The notes beneath the pieces were generated by a model. That model was not told where the DNA came from. It was given only the letters and a program-made list of their open reading frames with translations, and made no database searches. Of a DNA stretch of 64,000 nucleotides, positions 33,769-43,020 are shown in pieces. How positions within the stretch are numbered: the stretch's first letter is position 1; every line of letters starts with the position of its first letter. The position numbers and the translations under genes are program-made. Source of the DNA: Cohnella thailandensis (GTDB taxonomy: Bacteria > Bacillota > Bacilli > Paenibacillales > Paenibacillaceae); contig NZ_JACJVQ010000005.1 in assembly GCF_014212135.1 (NCBI RefSeq), positions 139,702-203,701 on the forward strand. The letters are read 5' to 3'.

Positions 33769-34614
33769 ATGGCGGTCAAACCTTCCTCGCCCTGGGAGCG
33801 GCTGCTGCTGTTCCTCTTGTTCTTGGTGCTCGCGGCCTTGGCCCTGTTCCCGTTCTACTGTCTGGTGCTGGGTTCCCTTAAGCCGTCGAAGGAGCTGCTG
33901 CGGCTCGGCCTCAACGTCCGTCTCCAGCCGGAATTGCTCTCGTTCGACAATTACCAGTTCCTCTTCTCGGAATCGGCGCGGAAGTACCTGCTCTGGTACC
34001 GCAACAGCGTCGTCGTCACGGTCGTCTATACGGCGGGCTGCCTGCTGCTCTCCTCCATGGTAGGCTACGGGCTGGCCGTCTACCGCTTCTTCGGGCGCAA
34101 CCTGATTTTCGTAGCGGTTCTGTTCGTCATGATGGTGCCCGTCGAGATCATCATGCTGCCTCTCTACAAGCTGATGATCAATCTGCGTATGATCGATACG
34201 TTCCGCGGCATCATTCTTCCGTTTATCGTGGCTCCGCTGCCGATCTTCTTTTTCCGCCAATACGCCTCCGGTCTTCCGAAGGACTTCCTCGACGCGGGAC
34301 GGATCGACGGCTGCTCCGAATACGGCATCTTCTTCCGGATCATGCTGCCGCTCATGGCGCCGGCATTCGGGGCGATGGCGATCCTGCAGGCGCTGGCCAG
34401 CTGGAACAGCTTCGTCTGGCCGATGATCGTGCTGAAGACGAACGAGATGCTGACGCTTCCGATCGGGCTTGCCAGCCTGCTCACCCCGTACGGCAACAAC
34501 TACGACATCCTGATCGCGGGCTCGGTTCTGGCGATCGTTCCGATTCTGATCATCTTCGTGTTCTTCCAGCGCTACTTCGTCTCCGGTCTAACGGTCGGCG
34601 GTGTGAAGGGATAG
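33769..34614 (+). CDS. Sugar ABC transporter permease (MalG/AraQ type)
   Basis: 281 residues, six transmembrane segments, EAA loop PKDFLDAGRIDGCSEYGIFF (~residues 170-190) and C-terminal FFQRYFVSGLTVGGVKG, typical for the carbohydrate CUT1 permease family. It starts 4 bases after the partner gene with GAGGAGG upstream. Closes the operon before a terminator. Confidence 0.92.
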   Translation: MAVKPSSPWERLLLFLLFLVLAALALFPFYCLVLGSLKPSKELLRLGLNVRLQPELLSFDNYQFLFSESARKYLLWYRNSVVVTVVYTAGCLLLSSMVGYGLAVYRFFGRNLIFVAVLFVMMVPVEIIMLPLYKLMINLRMIDTFRGIILPFIVAPLPIFFFRQYASGLPKDFLDAGRIDGCSEYGIFFRIMLPLMAPAFGAMAILQALASWNSFVWPMIVLKTNEMLTLPIGLASLLTPYGNNYDILIAGSVLAIVPILIIFVFFQRYFVSGLTVGGVKG

Positions 34615-34640
34615 TTCGTTCTCGCATATGCGCAAATAAG

Positions 34641-34685
34641 GCTCCGGCCAGGTTCGAATCGAATCTGACTCCGGGGCTTTTTTGC
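34641..34685 (+). terminator. Terminator after the sugar transporter operon
   Basis: GCTCCGG..CAG pairs with CTG..CCGGGGC with an internal AATCGAAT-type loop, then six T. The following 230 bases to 34918 show only the leader of the next gene. Confidence 0.7.
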
Positions 34686-34918
34686 TGCGTATTTGTTTGC
34701 TGGAAGCGGGCAGCTGCCGCCGGGAAGCATCTATCATCCCTAGCAAAGTATAAAGGAGAGCGAATCGTTGGTATTGCGGGGAAGGAGGACAAAACGGATC
34801 GCAGGCTCTCTATCGGCAACATACATTGCTAGTGTAAGGACAAGACATATCGAGAGGAGGGATGATTATTCGTTTTTTACTAGATTGATAAACGGAGGGT
34901 GAAAAGAGGTAGAACACT

Positions 34919-36274
34919 ATGTTGGACGCATCTGCTTGGCTAACGATCGCCGCCTTCCTGGGAACGCTCGGCTTCCTCTTCTGGCGTCCCCAATCGAACG
35001 AAGCCATTCCGGCTTCGATAGGCGCGGCCATCGTGCTGATCAGCGGAACCGTATCGTTCTCCGAGCTCGGCATCATTACGGAGACGATAGGCGGCGCGGC
35101 CATTACGATCATGGCGACCATCGTGATGGCGATCGTGCTGGAGAGCTTCGGCTTCTTCCAATGGGCCGCCGAGAAAGTGGTGGAAGCTTCCAAAGGCTCG
35201 GGCATTCGATTATTTTGGCTGACGAATCTGCTCTGCTTCCTGATGACGCTGTTCGTCAACAACGACGGAAGCATCCTGATTACGACGCCGATCCTGCTTA
35301 TGCTCTTGAGAAGGCTGAATCTAAGGAATCGGCAGAAGATTCCGTACCTCCTGTCGGGAGCTTTGATCGCCACGGCGTCGAGCGCCCCGATCGGCGTTAG
35401 CAATATCGTCAATCTTATCGCGCTGAAAATCGTTCATATGGACCTTTATATGCACACGGCGATGATGTTCGTACCGGCCACGTTGGGACTTCTGCTGTTA
35501 TCGTTCCTGCTGTTCGCCGTATTCTATCGGGAACTGCCGCGCAAGATTCCGATCGTCTCCATGTACCCGGCCAAAGCCCGCTCCCCGGCCAGACGAGACC
35601 ATCCGCTCATGGAGCTGGAGCCTCCTCTGCCGGCAAAGAAGAGCAAGGGCTTTATTCGCAATATTCTGCTGTTCGTCTTCATGGTGCGGATCAGCTTGTT
35701 CGTCGCTTCGTATTTCCATTTTCCCGTGCCGCTTGCGGCCGTGATCGGCTCGATCTGCTTGCTCGCCTGGCGATGGCATTATCTGCGCATCTCGCCCAAG
35801 GATATGGTTCGCAAGACGCCCTGGTATATTCTGATCTTCGCGTTCTCGATGTACGTGATCATCTACGGCCTCCGGAACATCGGGCTAACGGACCAGCTCA
35901 TTCATTATTTGAAACCGATCGCCTCCGGCGGGCTGCTCGACGCAAGCGTTGCGATGGGCTTCCTGATCAGCCTGCTGTCGAACGTCTTCAACAACCACCC
36001 GGCCTTGATGATCGGAACCCTGACTTTGACGAACATGGGATTGGATCCCTTGACGATTAAGATAGCCTACCTGGCCAGCGTCATCGGCAGCGACATCGGC
36101 TCGCTCCTGCTGCCGATTGGGACTTTGGCGACGCTGATGTGGATGCATATCGTTAGGAAGGACAAGGTGAAGATCGGCTGGGGCGATTACGTGAAGGTAA
36201 CGATCGTCGTCATTCCGATTACGGTGCTGTTTACGCTCGTGATCCTTGCGGCTTGGGTATCGTGGATTTTCTAG
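34919..36274 (+). CDS. ArsB/NhaD-like membrane transporter
   Basis: 451 residues, 10-12 membrane segments. It matches the arsenical pump membrane protein (ArsB) branch of the ion transporter superfamily: LLCFLMTLFVNNDGSILITT and GSDIGSLLLPIGTLATLMWM are diagnostic, as is the SNVFNNHPALMIGTLTL motif. Family members export arsenite or other anions with proton exchange. A hydrophilic loop lies near residues 215-245. No ArsR, ArsC or ArsA gene is adjacent, so arsenic as substrate is not shown. ATG follows AGAGGT. Confidence 0.8.
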   Translation: MLDASAWLTIAAFLGTLGFLFWRPQSNEAIPASIGAAIVLISGTVSFSELGIITETIGGAAITIMATIVMAIVLESFGFFQWAAEKVVEASKGSGIRLFWLTNLLCFLMTLFVNNDGSILITTPILLMLLRRLNLRNRQKIPYLLSGALIATASSAPIGVSNIVNLIALKIVHMDLYMHTAMMFVPATLGLLLLSFLLFAVFYRELPRKIPIVSMYPAKARSPARRDHPLMELEPPLPAKKSKGFIRNILLFVFMVRISLFVASYFHFPVPLAAVIGSICLLAWRWHYLRISPKDMVRKTPWYILIFAFSMYVIIYGLRNIGLTDQLIHYLKPIASGGLLDASVAMGFLISLLSNVFNNHPALMIGTLTLTNMGLDPLTIKIAYLASVIGSDIGSLLLPIGTLATLMWMHIVRKDKVKIGWGDYVKVTIVVIPITVLFTLVILAAWVSWIF

Positions 36275-36289
36275 AGAAATAGATCGCAT

Positions 36290-36320
36290 AAAAAAAAAGA
36301 CCTTCAAAAAAGAAGGTCCA
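36290..36320 (-). terminator. Terminator of the minus-strand dehydrogenase gene
   Basis: GACCTTC-AAAAAA-GAAGGTC with nine A before it on the plus strand, hence a T-tract for minus-strand transcripts. A second hairpin (GGCGGGGGAC with GTCCCCCGCC, about 36361-36400) is closer to the gene. Confidence 0.8.
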
Positions 36321-36430
36321 AGACAAGAGGAATTTAGGTTATACATCAAAAAGGTATGCGGCGGGGGACGCAAAGGCTTGTGCGGCTGTCCCCCGCCATT
36401 TATTTAACCGCGTATGTCCCGGGGCTTCCG

Positions 36431-37312
36431 TTAAATCTTCTTCCCGATCCACTCTTCGTAAACCTTCGCCAAGGCGGCCAGATCCTCTTCGCCGTAGCCC
36501 TTCGCTTGGCCGGCTTGGAACAGGCTCTTGGCGACCTCGAGCATCGGGGTCGGCACGCTCATTCCGTCGGACAGGACGGAGCCTAGCTTCAGGTCCTTCA
36601 GCATCAAGGCGAGAGAGAATTGAACGGAGTAGTCGCCTCCGATCACCTTGACGCCCTTCAAGTCCGCCTGCTTGCTCGCGGCGCCACCGCCCTGCACGAC
36701 GCGCAGGAACGATTCCATGTTCAGCCCGCCCTTGGCGGCGATCGCCATGCCCTCGATCAGGCCGGCGGCGTTGATGCCGACGATCGCGTTGTGGCACAGC
36801 TTAGCGGTCGCGCCGCTTCCGCTGGCTCCCATATAGACGATCTCCCTGCCCATGGCAAGGAAGACGTCGCGGTTCGCTTCGACGACGGCTTGATCGCCGC
36901 CGACCATGAACAGCAGCGTGCCGGCGATCGCGCCGTCCTTGCTGCCCGTAACGGGCGCGTCGAGGAAGGAAGCGCCCTTCTCGGCCACGCTGGCCGCAAG
37001 GCGGCGAGCCAGATCGCCGGAGATCGTGCTGCTGTCGATGACGGTCGCTCCCGGCTTCAAGCCGGAGAGGATTCCTTCTTCGCCGTAGAACACTTCCTCC
37101 ACGGCGCTGTCGTTGCTGATGATCGTCACGACCACGTCCGAGCTCTCCGCGACCTTGCGGGGGGAAGCGGCTTCCTTGGCTCCGAGCCCGATCAGCTCGG
37201 CGGCTTTGCCGGGGGTGCGGTTATAGACGGTGACGGCGTAGTTCTTGCGGAGCAAATTGGCGGCCATGGGCGCGCCCATCGTTCCGAGTCCGATGAAACC
37301 GATGGTAGGCAT
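36431..37312 (-). CDS. 3-hydroxyisobutyrate dehydrogenase family oxidoreductase
   Basis: 293 residues. N-terminal NAD(P)-binding GFIGLGTMGAPMAANLLR, the substrate-binding DAPVTGSKDGAIAGTLLFMV, the catalytic-lysine segment GSGATAKLCHNAIVGINAAG and a C-terminal LKDLKLGSVLSDGMSVPTPM block define the beta-hydroxyacid dehydrogenase family (3-hydroxyisobutyrate, tartronate semialdehyde and glyoxylate/succinic semialdehyde reductases). The specific substrate is uncertain. ATG after AAGGAGAG; single gene divergent from pgi. Confidence 0.87.
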   Translation of the reverse strand: MPTIGFIGLGTMGAPMAANLLRKNYAVTVYNRTPGKAAELIGLGAKEAASPRKVAESSDVVVTIISNDSAVEEVFYGEEGILSGLKPGATVIDSSTISGDLARRLAASVAEKGASFLDAPVTGSKDGAIAGTLLFMVGGDQAVVEANRDVFLAMGREIVYMGASGSGATAKLCHNAIVGINAAGLIEGMAIAAKGGLNMESFLRVVQGGGAASKQADLKGVKVIGGDYSVQFSLALMLKDLKLGSVLSDGMSVPTPMLEVAKSLFQAGQAKGYGEEDLAALAKVYEEWIGKKI

Positions 37313-37515
37313 GCGGGGTTCTCTCCTTAGTCGTTATCCAGATTGCTTTCATTATAGAGGACTAGGAATCGTTAGAAAAGTTTAGGATAACTTAACCTGC
37401 GAAGGATAGGCGAACGAACGGGGAGGGCGCTTGTACCGGGGGGCTCCCTTGGAGTATTCTAGTTCTAAGCCATCCACGGTGAAAATATTGGCAGTACGGA
37501 AGGGAGCCCATAAAA

Positions 37516-38865
37516 GTGAGTCAAAGCATTCGTCTGGACTATTCCAAAGCGCTCAAGTTCGTCGGGCAGCACGAGATCGACAACCTGGCGCCGGCGGTCA
37601 AGCTCGCGCACGATCAATTACATAACGGAACCGGAGCGGGCTCCGATTACCTCGGCTGGATCAACCTGCCGTTCGATTACGACAAGGAAGAATTCGCCCG
37701 CATCCAGCAAGCGGCGAAGAGGATCCAATCCGACTCCGAAGCGCTCGTCGTCATCGGAATCGGCGGCTCTTATCTCGGGGCGCGCGCCGCGATCGAGATG
37801 CTGTCGCACTCCTTCTATAACACTCTCTCGAAGGAGCGGCGCAAGACTCCGCAAGTGTTCTTCGCGGGGAACAACATCAGCTCCACCTACATGACGCATC
37901 TGCTTCAAGCGCTGGAGGGCAAGGACTGGTCGATCAACGTCATCTCCAAGTCGGGCACGACGACCGAGCCGGCCGTGGCGTTCCGGATCTTCAAGGAAGC
38001 TCTTGAGACCAAGTACGGCAAGGAAGCCGCGAAGAAGCGCATCTACGCGACGACCGACAAGGCCCGCGGCGCTCTCAAGAAGCTCTCGGACGAAGAAGGC
38101 TACGAGACGTTCGTCATCCCGGACGACGTCGGCGGCCGATATTCCGTGCTGACGGCGGTAGGCCTCCTGCCGATCGCGACGGCCGGAATCGACATCGAGG
38201 CGATCATGAAGGGCGCGCAGGACGCGGCGAAGCTCTATAATAACGGCAATCTGGCCGAGAACCCGGCGTACCAATACGCGGCGATCCGCAACGCGCTCTA
38301 TCGCAAGGGCAAGACGGTCGAGATCCTCGTGAACTACGAGCCGGGGCTGCACTTCGTCTCCGAGTGGTGGAAGCAGCTGTACGGGGAGAGCGAAGGCAAG
38401 GATTACAAGGGCATCTACCCGGCTTCCGTCGACTTCTCGACCGACCTGCACTCCATGGGGCAGTTCATCCAGGAAGGCAACCGGATCATCTTCGAGACCG
38501 TCATCCAAGTCGGCGAAGTGAAGGAGCAAATCACGATCAAGAGCGATCCGGACGATCTGGACGGGCTCAACTTCCTGGCCGGCAAGACGATCGACTTCGT
38601 CAACAAGAAGGCGTTCGAAGGAACGATTCTGGCGCATACGGACGGCAACGTGCCGAACCTCGTCGTGAACATTCCGGACATGTCGCCGCATTCGTTCGGC
38701 CAGCTTGTCTACTTCTTCGAGATCGCCTGCGGCGTCAGCGGTTATCTGCTCGGCGTCAATCCGTTCGACCAGCCGGGCGTCGAAGCCTACAAGGTGAACA
38801 TGTTCGCTCTGCTCGGCAAGCCGGGATTCGAAGAGAAGAAGAAAGAGCTCGAAGCTCGTCTCTAA
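37516..38865 (+). CDS. pgi: Glucose-6-phosphate isomerase
   Basis: 449 residues, the Bacillus-type length. [58 protein letters not shown] and the C-terminal [20 protein letters not shown] are conserved active-site regions. It interconverts glucose-6-P and fructose-6-P in glycolysis. GTG start after AAGGGAG. Divergent from the dehydrogenase gene with a 200-base shared upstream region in which I see no clear operator. Confidence 0.97.
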   Translation: MSQSIRLDYSKALKFVGQHEIDNLAPAVKLAHDQLHNGTGAGSDYLGWINLPFDYDKEEFARIQQAAKRIQSDSEALVVIGIGGSYLGARAAIEMLSHSFYNTLSKERRKTPQVFFAGNNISSTYMTHLLQALEGKDWSINVISKSGTTTEPAVAFRIFKEALETKYGKEAAKKRIYATTDKARGALKKLSDEEGYETFVIPDDVGGRYSVLTAVGLLPIATAGIDIEAIMKGAQDAAKLYNNGNLAENPAYQYAAIRNALYRKGKTVEILVNYEPGLHFVSEWWKQLYGESEGKDYKGIYPASVDFSTDLHSMGQFIQEGNRIIFETVIQVGEVKEQITIKSDPDDLDGLNFLAGKTIDFVNKKAFEGTILAHTDGNVPNLVVNIPDMSPHSFGQLVYFFEIACGVSGYLLGVNPFDQPGVEAYKVNMFALLGKPGFEEKKKELEARL

Positions 38866-38995
38866 TCCGCCAACGTCGTCCCATCGCCGATAATTACGGT
38901 CTGACCCTCCGGGGACGGGCCGTTTTCTTTTCCCCCGCGGAACTGTCGTGTTAAGATAAGGCTCAAGCGAATCATCGGAGAGGTTGGGGAAGCAT

Positions 38996-39628
38996 ATGCT
39001 AGCTAAATACGCAACGGTCCGGCAATACGGCGAGGCGGAGATCGTGATCAAGAAGTCGAGATTCATCGGCCATGCGAAGCCGGCGGAGAGCGAAGAGGAA
39101 GCGGTCGCGTTCGTGGAGGAGATCAAGAAGCGGCACTGGAACGCCACGCACAACTGCTCGGCCTACGTGGTCGGGGAGAGGGACCAATTCCAGAAGGCGC
39201 TGGACGACGGGGAGCCGAGCGGAACGGCGGGCAAGCCCATTCTGGAAGTCATCAAAAACCGCGGCTTAAAAAATACGGTCGTCGTCGTCACCCGGTATTT
39301 CGGCGGAATCATGCTGGGGGCAGGCGGTCTCGTTCGCGCGTATACGGACGGGGCCGTCGCCGGAATCGATGCCGCGGACCCTATAGTCAACGTGCTTCAC
39401 CGGGAAGTGATCGTCGACGCCGATTACACCTGGTACGGGAAAATCGAGAACGAGCTGCGAAACCGCGGAATCCGGGTCGGAGACGTCGGATTCACGGACC
39501 GGGTGCGCGTCATTTGCCTTCCCGAGGCGGGGGAAGCGGAGCGGTTCGCGGCATGGATGACGGATTTGACGCAGGGCCAGACCGTCATCGAATTAGGAGA
39601 AGCGAAATATTTTATTGAAGGCGAATGA
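38996..39628 (+). CDS. YigZ/IMPACT-family protein
   Basis: 210 residues. Conserved: IVIKKSRFIGHAKPAESEEE, AYVVGERDQFQKALDDGEPS, GTAGKPILEVIKNRGLKN and VVVVTRYFGGIMLGAGGLVR, then a C-terminal DUF1949 domain (DYTWYGKIENELRNRGI...). The family is found from bacteria to man and is linked to translation control, but its bacterial role is not settled. ATG 38996 is used; TTG 38984 is too close to GGAGAGG. B. subtilis YvyE is the relative. Confidence 0.9.
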   Translation: MLAKYATVRQYGEAEIVIKKSRFIGHAKPAESEEEAVAFVEEIKKRHWNATHNCSAYVVGERDQFQKALDDGEPSGTAGKPILEVIKNRGLKNTVVVVTRYFGGIMLGAGGLVRAYTDGAVAGIDAADPIVNVLHREVIVDADYTWYGKIENELRNRGIRVGDVGFTDRVRVICLPEAGEAERFAAWMTDLTQGQTVIELGEAKYFIEGE

Positions 39629-39644
39629 AGCGGCCGTACGGCGT

Positions 39645-40046
39645 TCAGCCTCGGATCGTCTTGATGTAATAGGTTCTCTCTCGCGGACCGTCGAATTCGC
39701 AAAAGTAGATTCCCTGCCAGCGGCCCAGCACCAGGCGCCCCCCGGATACGATTATCGTCTGCGAGGCGCCCGTCGTGATGGCTTTCAGGTGGGACGCGGT
39801 GTTGCCCTCCGCGTGGCGGTAGCCCGGATGGTTCCATGGATACACTTCGTCCAAGCGGAGCAGCACGTCGTGCTTGACGTCCGGATCGGCATTCTCGTTG
39901 ATCGCGATACCGGCGGTCGTGTGCGGGCAATAGACGACGGCGATGCCGTCTTCGATTCCGTCCTGCGAGACGGCGCGGGCCACTTGGGCCGTAACGTCGA
40001 TCATCTCGTCTCGGCGATGGGTTCGCAAATTCTCTTGTTTAAGCAT
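39645..40046 (-). CDS. yjbQ: YjbQ/UPF0047 family protein
   Basis: 133 residues. GIAVVYCPHTTAGIAINENA, VLLRLDEVYPWNHPGYRHAE, HLKAITTGASQTIIVSGGRL and LGRWQGIYFCEFDGPRERTY are the signature of the UPF0047/YjbQ family (E. coli YjbQ shows thiamine phosphate synthase side activity). ATG 40046 follows GGAGGAGAGGA; a longer frame upstream to 40619 is antisense to the sulfate genes and rejected. It converges on the YigZ-type gene with only 16 bases between stops. Confidence 0.92.
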   Translation of the reverse strand: MLKQENLRTHRRDEMIDVTAQVARAVSQDGIEDGIAVVYCPHTTAGIAINENADPDVKHDVLLRLDEVYPWNHPGYRHAEGNTASHLKAITTGASQTIIVSGGRLVLGRWQGIYFCEFDGPRERTYYIKTIRG

Positions 40047-40116
40047 GGTCCTCTCCTCCGTTCGGTCGATATACCCGATTATAGCGAAGGATCGGAAATA
40101 ATTCGACTTTTTCTCA

Positions 40117-40178
40117 TTGACGGAGATGGGACCTTCTGCTACATTAATAATACCTACTAAGTTAATAGGAATTATAAT
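40117..40178 (+). promoter_or_regulatory. Sulfate operon promoter with CymR-like operator
   Basis: TTGACG (40117-40122), 17-bp spacer, TACATT (40140-40145). Overlapping the expected start is an inverted repeat, ATAATACCTA (40147-40156) with TAGGAATTAT (40166-40175), 9 of 10 arms matching. TAGGAATTAT arms are those of Rrf2-type CymR operators controlling sulfur genes in Firmicutes (family knowledge, from memory of the motif). Confidence 0.6.
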
Positions 40179-40208
40179 GTTGTCCCACATCTCGGGAGGT
40201 TCGCATAC

Positions 40209-41024
40209 GTGACTAACATGCTGCGGAGCCGATGGTGGAGCTGGGGATTTCGCAGCGCCGTCATGCTTTATTTCGTTCTCTTGATCGTTTTTCCCATTCT
40301 CGGCATCTACGGCCAATCGTTCTCGGACGGTTGGGCCTCGTTCGTAGACAATCTGACGGAGCCGCTTGCCTGGAAGGCGGTCATGCTGACGGTCAAGCTG
40401 GCGATCATCGCGACGATCGTCAACATGGCGATCGGCACGATGGCCGGTTGGGTTCTGACTCGTTATCGCTTCCCCGGAAGGAAGCTGCTGAACAGCATGG
40501 TCGATCTTCCGTTCGCGCTGCCTACGGCGGTCGTCGGGCTCATGATCCTGCTGCTGCTCGGACCGCGCAGCGCGGTCGGCCAATGGGCCGATTCGCTGGG
40601 CTTTACCATTCTGTTTCATGAACCGGCTATCGTCGTGGCCATGGTGTTCGTGACGTTCCCCTTCGTCATTCGGGCGGTACAGCCGCTGCTGGAAGAGATA
40701 GACGCCTCCGAGGAAGAGGCGGCGTACACGATGGGAGCCACGAAGGCGAAGACGTTCTTCCGGATCATCCTGCCGAATATGCTGCCGGGCATTCTAAGCG
40801 GAGCGATGCTGGCCTTCTCCAGGGCGCTCGCCGAATTCGGGGCCGTCGTTCTCGTCGCGGGCAACATCCCGGGCCGGACGCAGGTGGCTTCGGTTTATAT
40901 TTTCGGACAGATCGAGAGCGATCATCCCGCGGCCGCGGCCGCCGTATCCGTCTTGCTTCTCACCTTCTCGTTCCTCATTCTCTGGCTCGTGAATTACGTG
41001 CAGACGAGGAGGACGGCAAGATGA
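40209..41024 (+). CDS. cysT: Sulfate ABC transporter permease CysT
   Basis: 271 residues, six transmembrane segments. The CysT/CysU signature is seen in MVDLPFALPTAVVGLMILLL, the EAA loop EASEEEAAYTMGATKAKTFF-like region (IDASEEEAAYTMGATKAKTF) and SRALAEFGAVVLVAGNIPGR. It forms the sulfate/thiosulfate channel with CysW. GTG start after GGGAGG, first gene of the operon; the stop overlaps the CysW start. Confidence 0.93.
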   Translation: MTNMLRSRWWSWGFRSAVMLYFVLLIVFPILGIYGQSFSDGWASFVDNLTEPLAWKAVMLTVKLAIIATIVNMAIGTMAGWVLTRYRFPGRKLLNSMVDLPFALPTAVVGLMILLLLGPRSAVGQWADSLGFTILFHEPAIVVAMVFVTFPFVIRAVQPLLEEIDASEEEAAYTMGATKAKTFFRIILPNMLPGILSGAMLAFSRALAEFGAVVLVAGNIPGRTQVASVYIFGQIESDHPAAAAAVSVLLLTFSFLILWLVNYVQTRRTAR

Positions 41025-41821
41025 CGATGCGCAGACTATGGATCGGATTGACGTTCGTCCTGTTCGGCCTGCTGCTCGGAGTTCCGGTCGTCCGAATCGC
41101 GATCGGCGCTTTCGATGGCGGCGTGCAGGGATTTATCGACGGAGTCGGCAGGCCGGAGGCGCTCCACGCGCTCATGATGACGGGGATTATCGTCGTCATC
41201 GTCACGGCGATCAATACGGTATTCGGAGTCATGCTGGCGCTTTATCTGGTTCGCGCGAACTGGCTGGGGCCTCAGCTCAAGAGGCTGCTCAACAGCGTCG
41301 TCGATCTTCCGTTCGCCGTGTCGCCGATTATCGGCGGGCTTATGATCGTGCTGCTGCTCGGACCGGATGCCGCGCTAGGCGCCCTTCTTAACAAGGCGGG
41401 CATCGATATCGTTTATGCGCTTCCCGGAATGGTTATCGCGACCTTGTTCGTGACCTTCCCGCTGATCATCCGCGAGGTGATGCCCGTTCTGCAGGAGATC
41501 GGAGCCTCGCAGGAGGAAGCCGCCCATATGCTCGGAGCCTATCCGTGGACGACGTTCTGGAGAGTAACCTGGCCGTCCATCCGGTGGAGCGTCGTTTACG
41601 GCGTCGTCCTGACGGTCGCCCGGACGCTCGGCGAATTCGGGGCCGTGCTCGTCGTCTCGGGCAATATCCTGTTCAAGACGCAGACGGCCACGACCCTGGT
41701 TTACCAAGACGTCGAGAACTTCAACGTGACGGCCGCCAACTCCGTCGCGCTGGTGCTCGCGGCTTGCTCGGTCGGCCTTCTCCTGTTCATGGAGTGGGTC
41801 AAGTCCCGCAAGGAGAGTTAA
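41021..41821 (+). CDS. cysW: Sulfate ABC transporter permease CysW
   Basis: 266 residues, six transmembrane segments, with SVVDLPFAVSPIIGGLMIVL, the EAA loop EIGASQEEAAHMLGAYPWTT and ARTLGEFGAVLVVSGNILFK. Partner of CysT; start overlaps the cysT stop by 4 bases, so equimolar coupled translation is likely. cysA begins 33 bases downstream. Confidence 0.93.
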   Translation: MTMRRLWIGLTFVLFGLLLGVPVVRIAIGAFDGGVQGFIDGVGRPEALHALMMTGIIVVIVTAINTVFGVMLALYLVRANWLGPQLKRLLNSVVDLPFAVSPIIGGLMIVLLLGPDAALGALLNKAGIDIVYALPGMVIATLFVTFPLIIREVMPVLQEIGASQEEAAHMLGAYPWTTFWRVTWPSIRWSVVYGVVLTVARTLGEFGAVLVVSGNILFKTQTATTLVYQDVENFNVTAANSVALVLAACSVGLLLFMEWVKSRKES

Positions 41822-41854
41822 CGATCGATCATCACCGATAAGGGGTGCGTATAC

Positions 41855-42919
41855 ATGCACGTAGAAGTAACCGGATTAAACAAGAGGTTCGGCGAATTCC
41901 AAGCCGTCGCGGACGTGAGCTTCTCCATCGCCAAGGGGCAGCTGATCGGCCTGCTCGGCCCGAGCGGCGGCGGCAAAACGTCCATCCTGCGCATGCTGGC
42001 CGGACTCGAGTCCCCGGACAGCGGCGATATCGTTTTCCACGGGCAGCGGGTGAACGATCTGCCTCCCCAAGAGCGGGGCATCGGCTTCGTCTTCCAGAAC
42101 TACGCGCTGTTTAAGCACATGACCGTCGAAGGCAACATCGCGTTCGGCCTCGAAGTGAAGAAGTGGAACAAAGCGAAGATCAAGGAGAGAGTGGCGGAGC
42201 TCGTCGAGCTGACGGGCCTCTCCGGATTCGAGAAGCGCTACCCGCATCAGCTTTCCGGCGGACAACGCCAGCGCGTCGCCTTCGCGAGAGCGCTGGCGCC
42301 GGAGCCGCAGCTGCTGCTGCTGGACGAACCGTTCGCCGCGATCGACGCGAAAATCCGCCACGAGCTGCGGTCCTGGCTGCGCGAGATGATCGACCGTCTC
42401 GGCATTACGTCGATCTTCGTCACGCACGACCAGGACGAAGCGATCGAGGTGGCGGACGAGATCATGATCATCAACAAAGGCAATCTGGAGCAGAAAGGCT
42501 CGCCCTGGGAGATCTACAAGGATCCGAAAACCCCGTTCGTTGCCGGCTTCATCGGGGAGTCGACGACGGTGGAGGACATCTCGGCGCTGAAGGGCTTCAA
42601 GGAGGCCGCCAACTGGCCGGGCACGAAGGGGCTTATCCGTCCGGAATACATCGAGATCGGCAAGGAGAACGAGTTTACGCTGCTCTCCGCGACGGAGACG
42701 GGGAAGGTTAGCCACATCCACTTCCGCGGAAGCGAATGGCTGGTGGAGGTCCAGATCGGCGACATCAAGCTGGTCACATACCGCTCGCTCGAGAAGAGCG
42801 TTCTGCAAGTCGGCGACGAGGTTCACGTCCTCATCCATCGTGCTTACCTGTTCAACAATAAAGACAACTGGGTCATGGAAAATTCACTGAAGGTGGATCC
42901 CTTGCCTGTTCATATCTGA
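41855..42919 (+). CDS. cysA: Sulfate ABC transporter ATP-binding protein CysA
   Basis: 354 residues. Walker A LLGPSGGGKTSILRMLAG, Q-loop VFQNYALFKHM, signature LSGGQRQRVAFARAL, Walker B QLLLLDEPFAAIDAKIRHEL, switch His in FVTHDQDEAIE, and a C-terminal TOBE-like domain (residues ~265-345). The DAKIRHELRSWLREM stretch and length are typical for CysA. It powers sulfate import through CysT/W. Confidence 0.95.
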   Translation: MHVEVTGLNKRFGEFQAVADVSFSIAKGQLIGLLGPSGGGKTSILRMLAGLESPDSGDIVFHGQRVNDLPPQERGIGFVFQNYALFKHMTVEGNIAFGLEVKKWNKAKIKERVAELVELTGLSGFEKRYPHQLSGGQRQRVAFARALAPEPQLLLLDEPFAAIDAKIRHELRSWLREMIDRLGITSIFVTHDQDEAIEVADEIMIINKGNLEQKGSPWEIYKDPKTPFVAGFIGESTTVEDISALKGFKEAANWPGTKGLIRPEYIEIGKENEFTLLSATETGKVSHIHFRGSEWLVEVQIGDIKLVTYRSLEKSVLQVGDEVHVLIHRAYLFNNKDNWVMENSLKVDPLPVHI

Positions 42920-42926
42920 TTCGCCG

Positions 42927-42962
42927 CCGGAACTGTCGGACTGAAGACGGTTCCGGTTGTCT
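42927..42962 (+). terminator. Hairpin between cysA and the sulfate-binding protein gene
   Basis: CCGGAAC-t-GTC pairs with GAC-g-GTTCCGG around GGACTGAA, followed by TTGTCTGTC. It may be a weak terminator or an mRNA-stability element. Confidence 0.5.
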
Positions 42963-43020
42963 GTCAAGCGAAGGCAAGAGGAGTAGGAGCCTACGGAGGC
43001 ACTACGGGGAGGATATTTGC

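Noticed and set aside
34919..36274. Arsenic resistance operon
   Set aside because: Only the ArsB-like transporter is present; no ArsR, ArsC or ArsA gene adjoins, so the substrate is left open.
37618..39153. 511-codon antisense frame across pgi and YigZ-type gene
   Set aside because: Spans two well-supported genes and their terminator region; no start signal.
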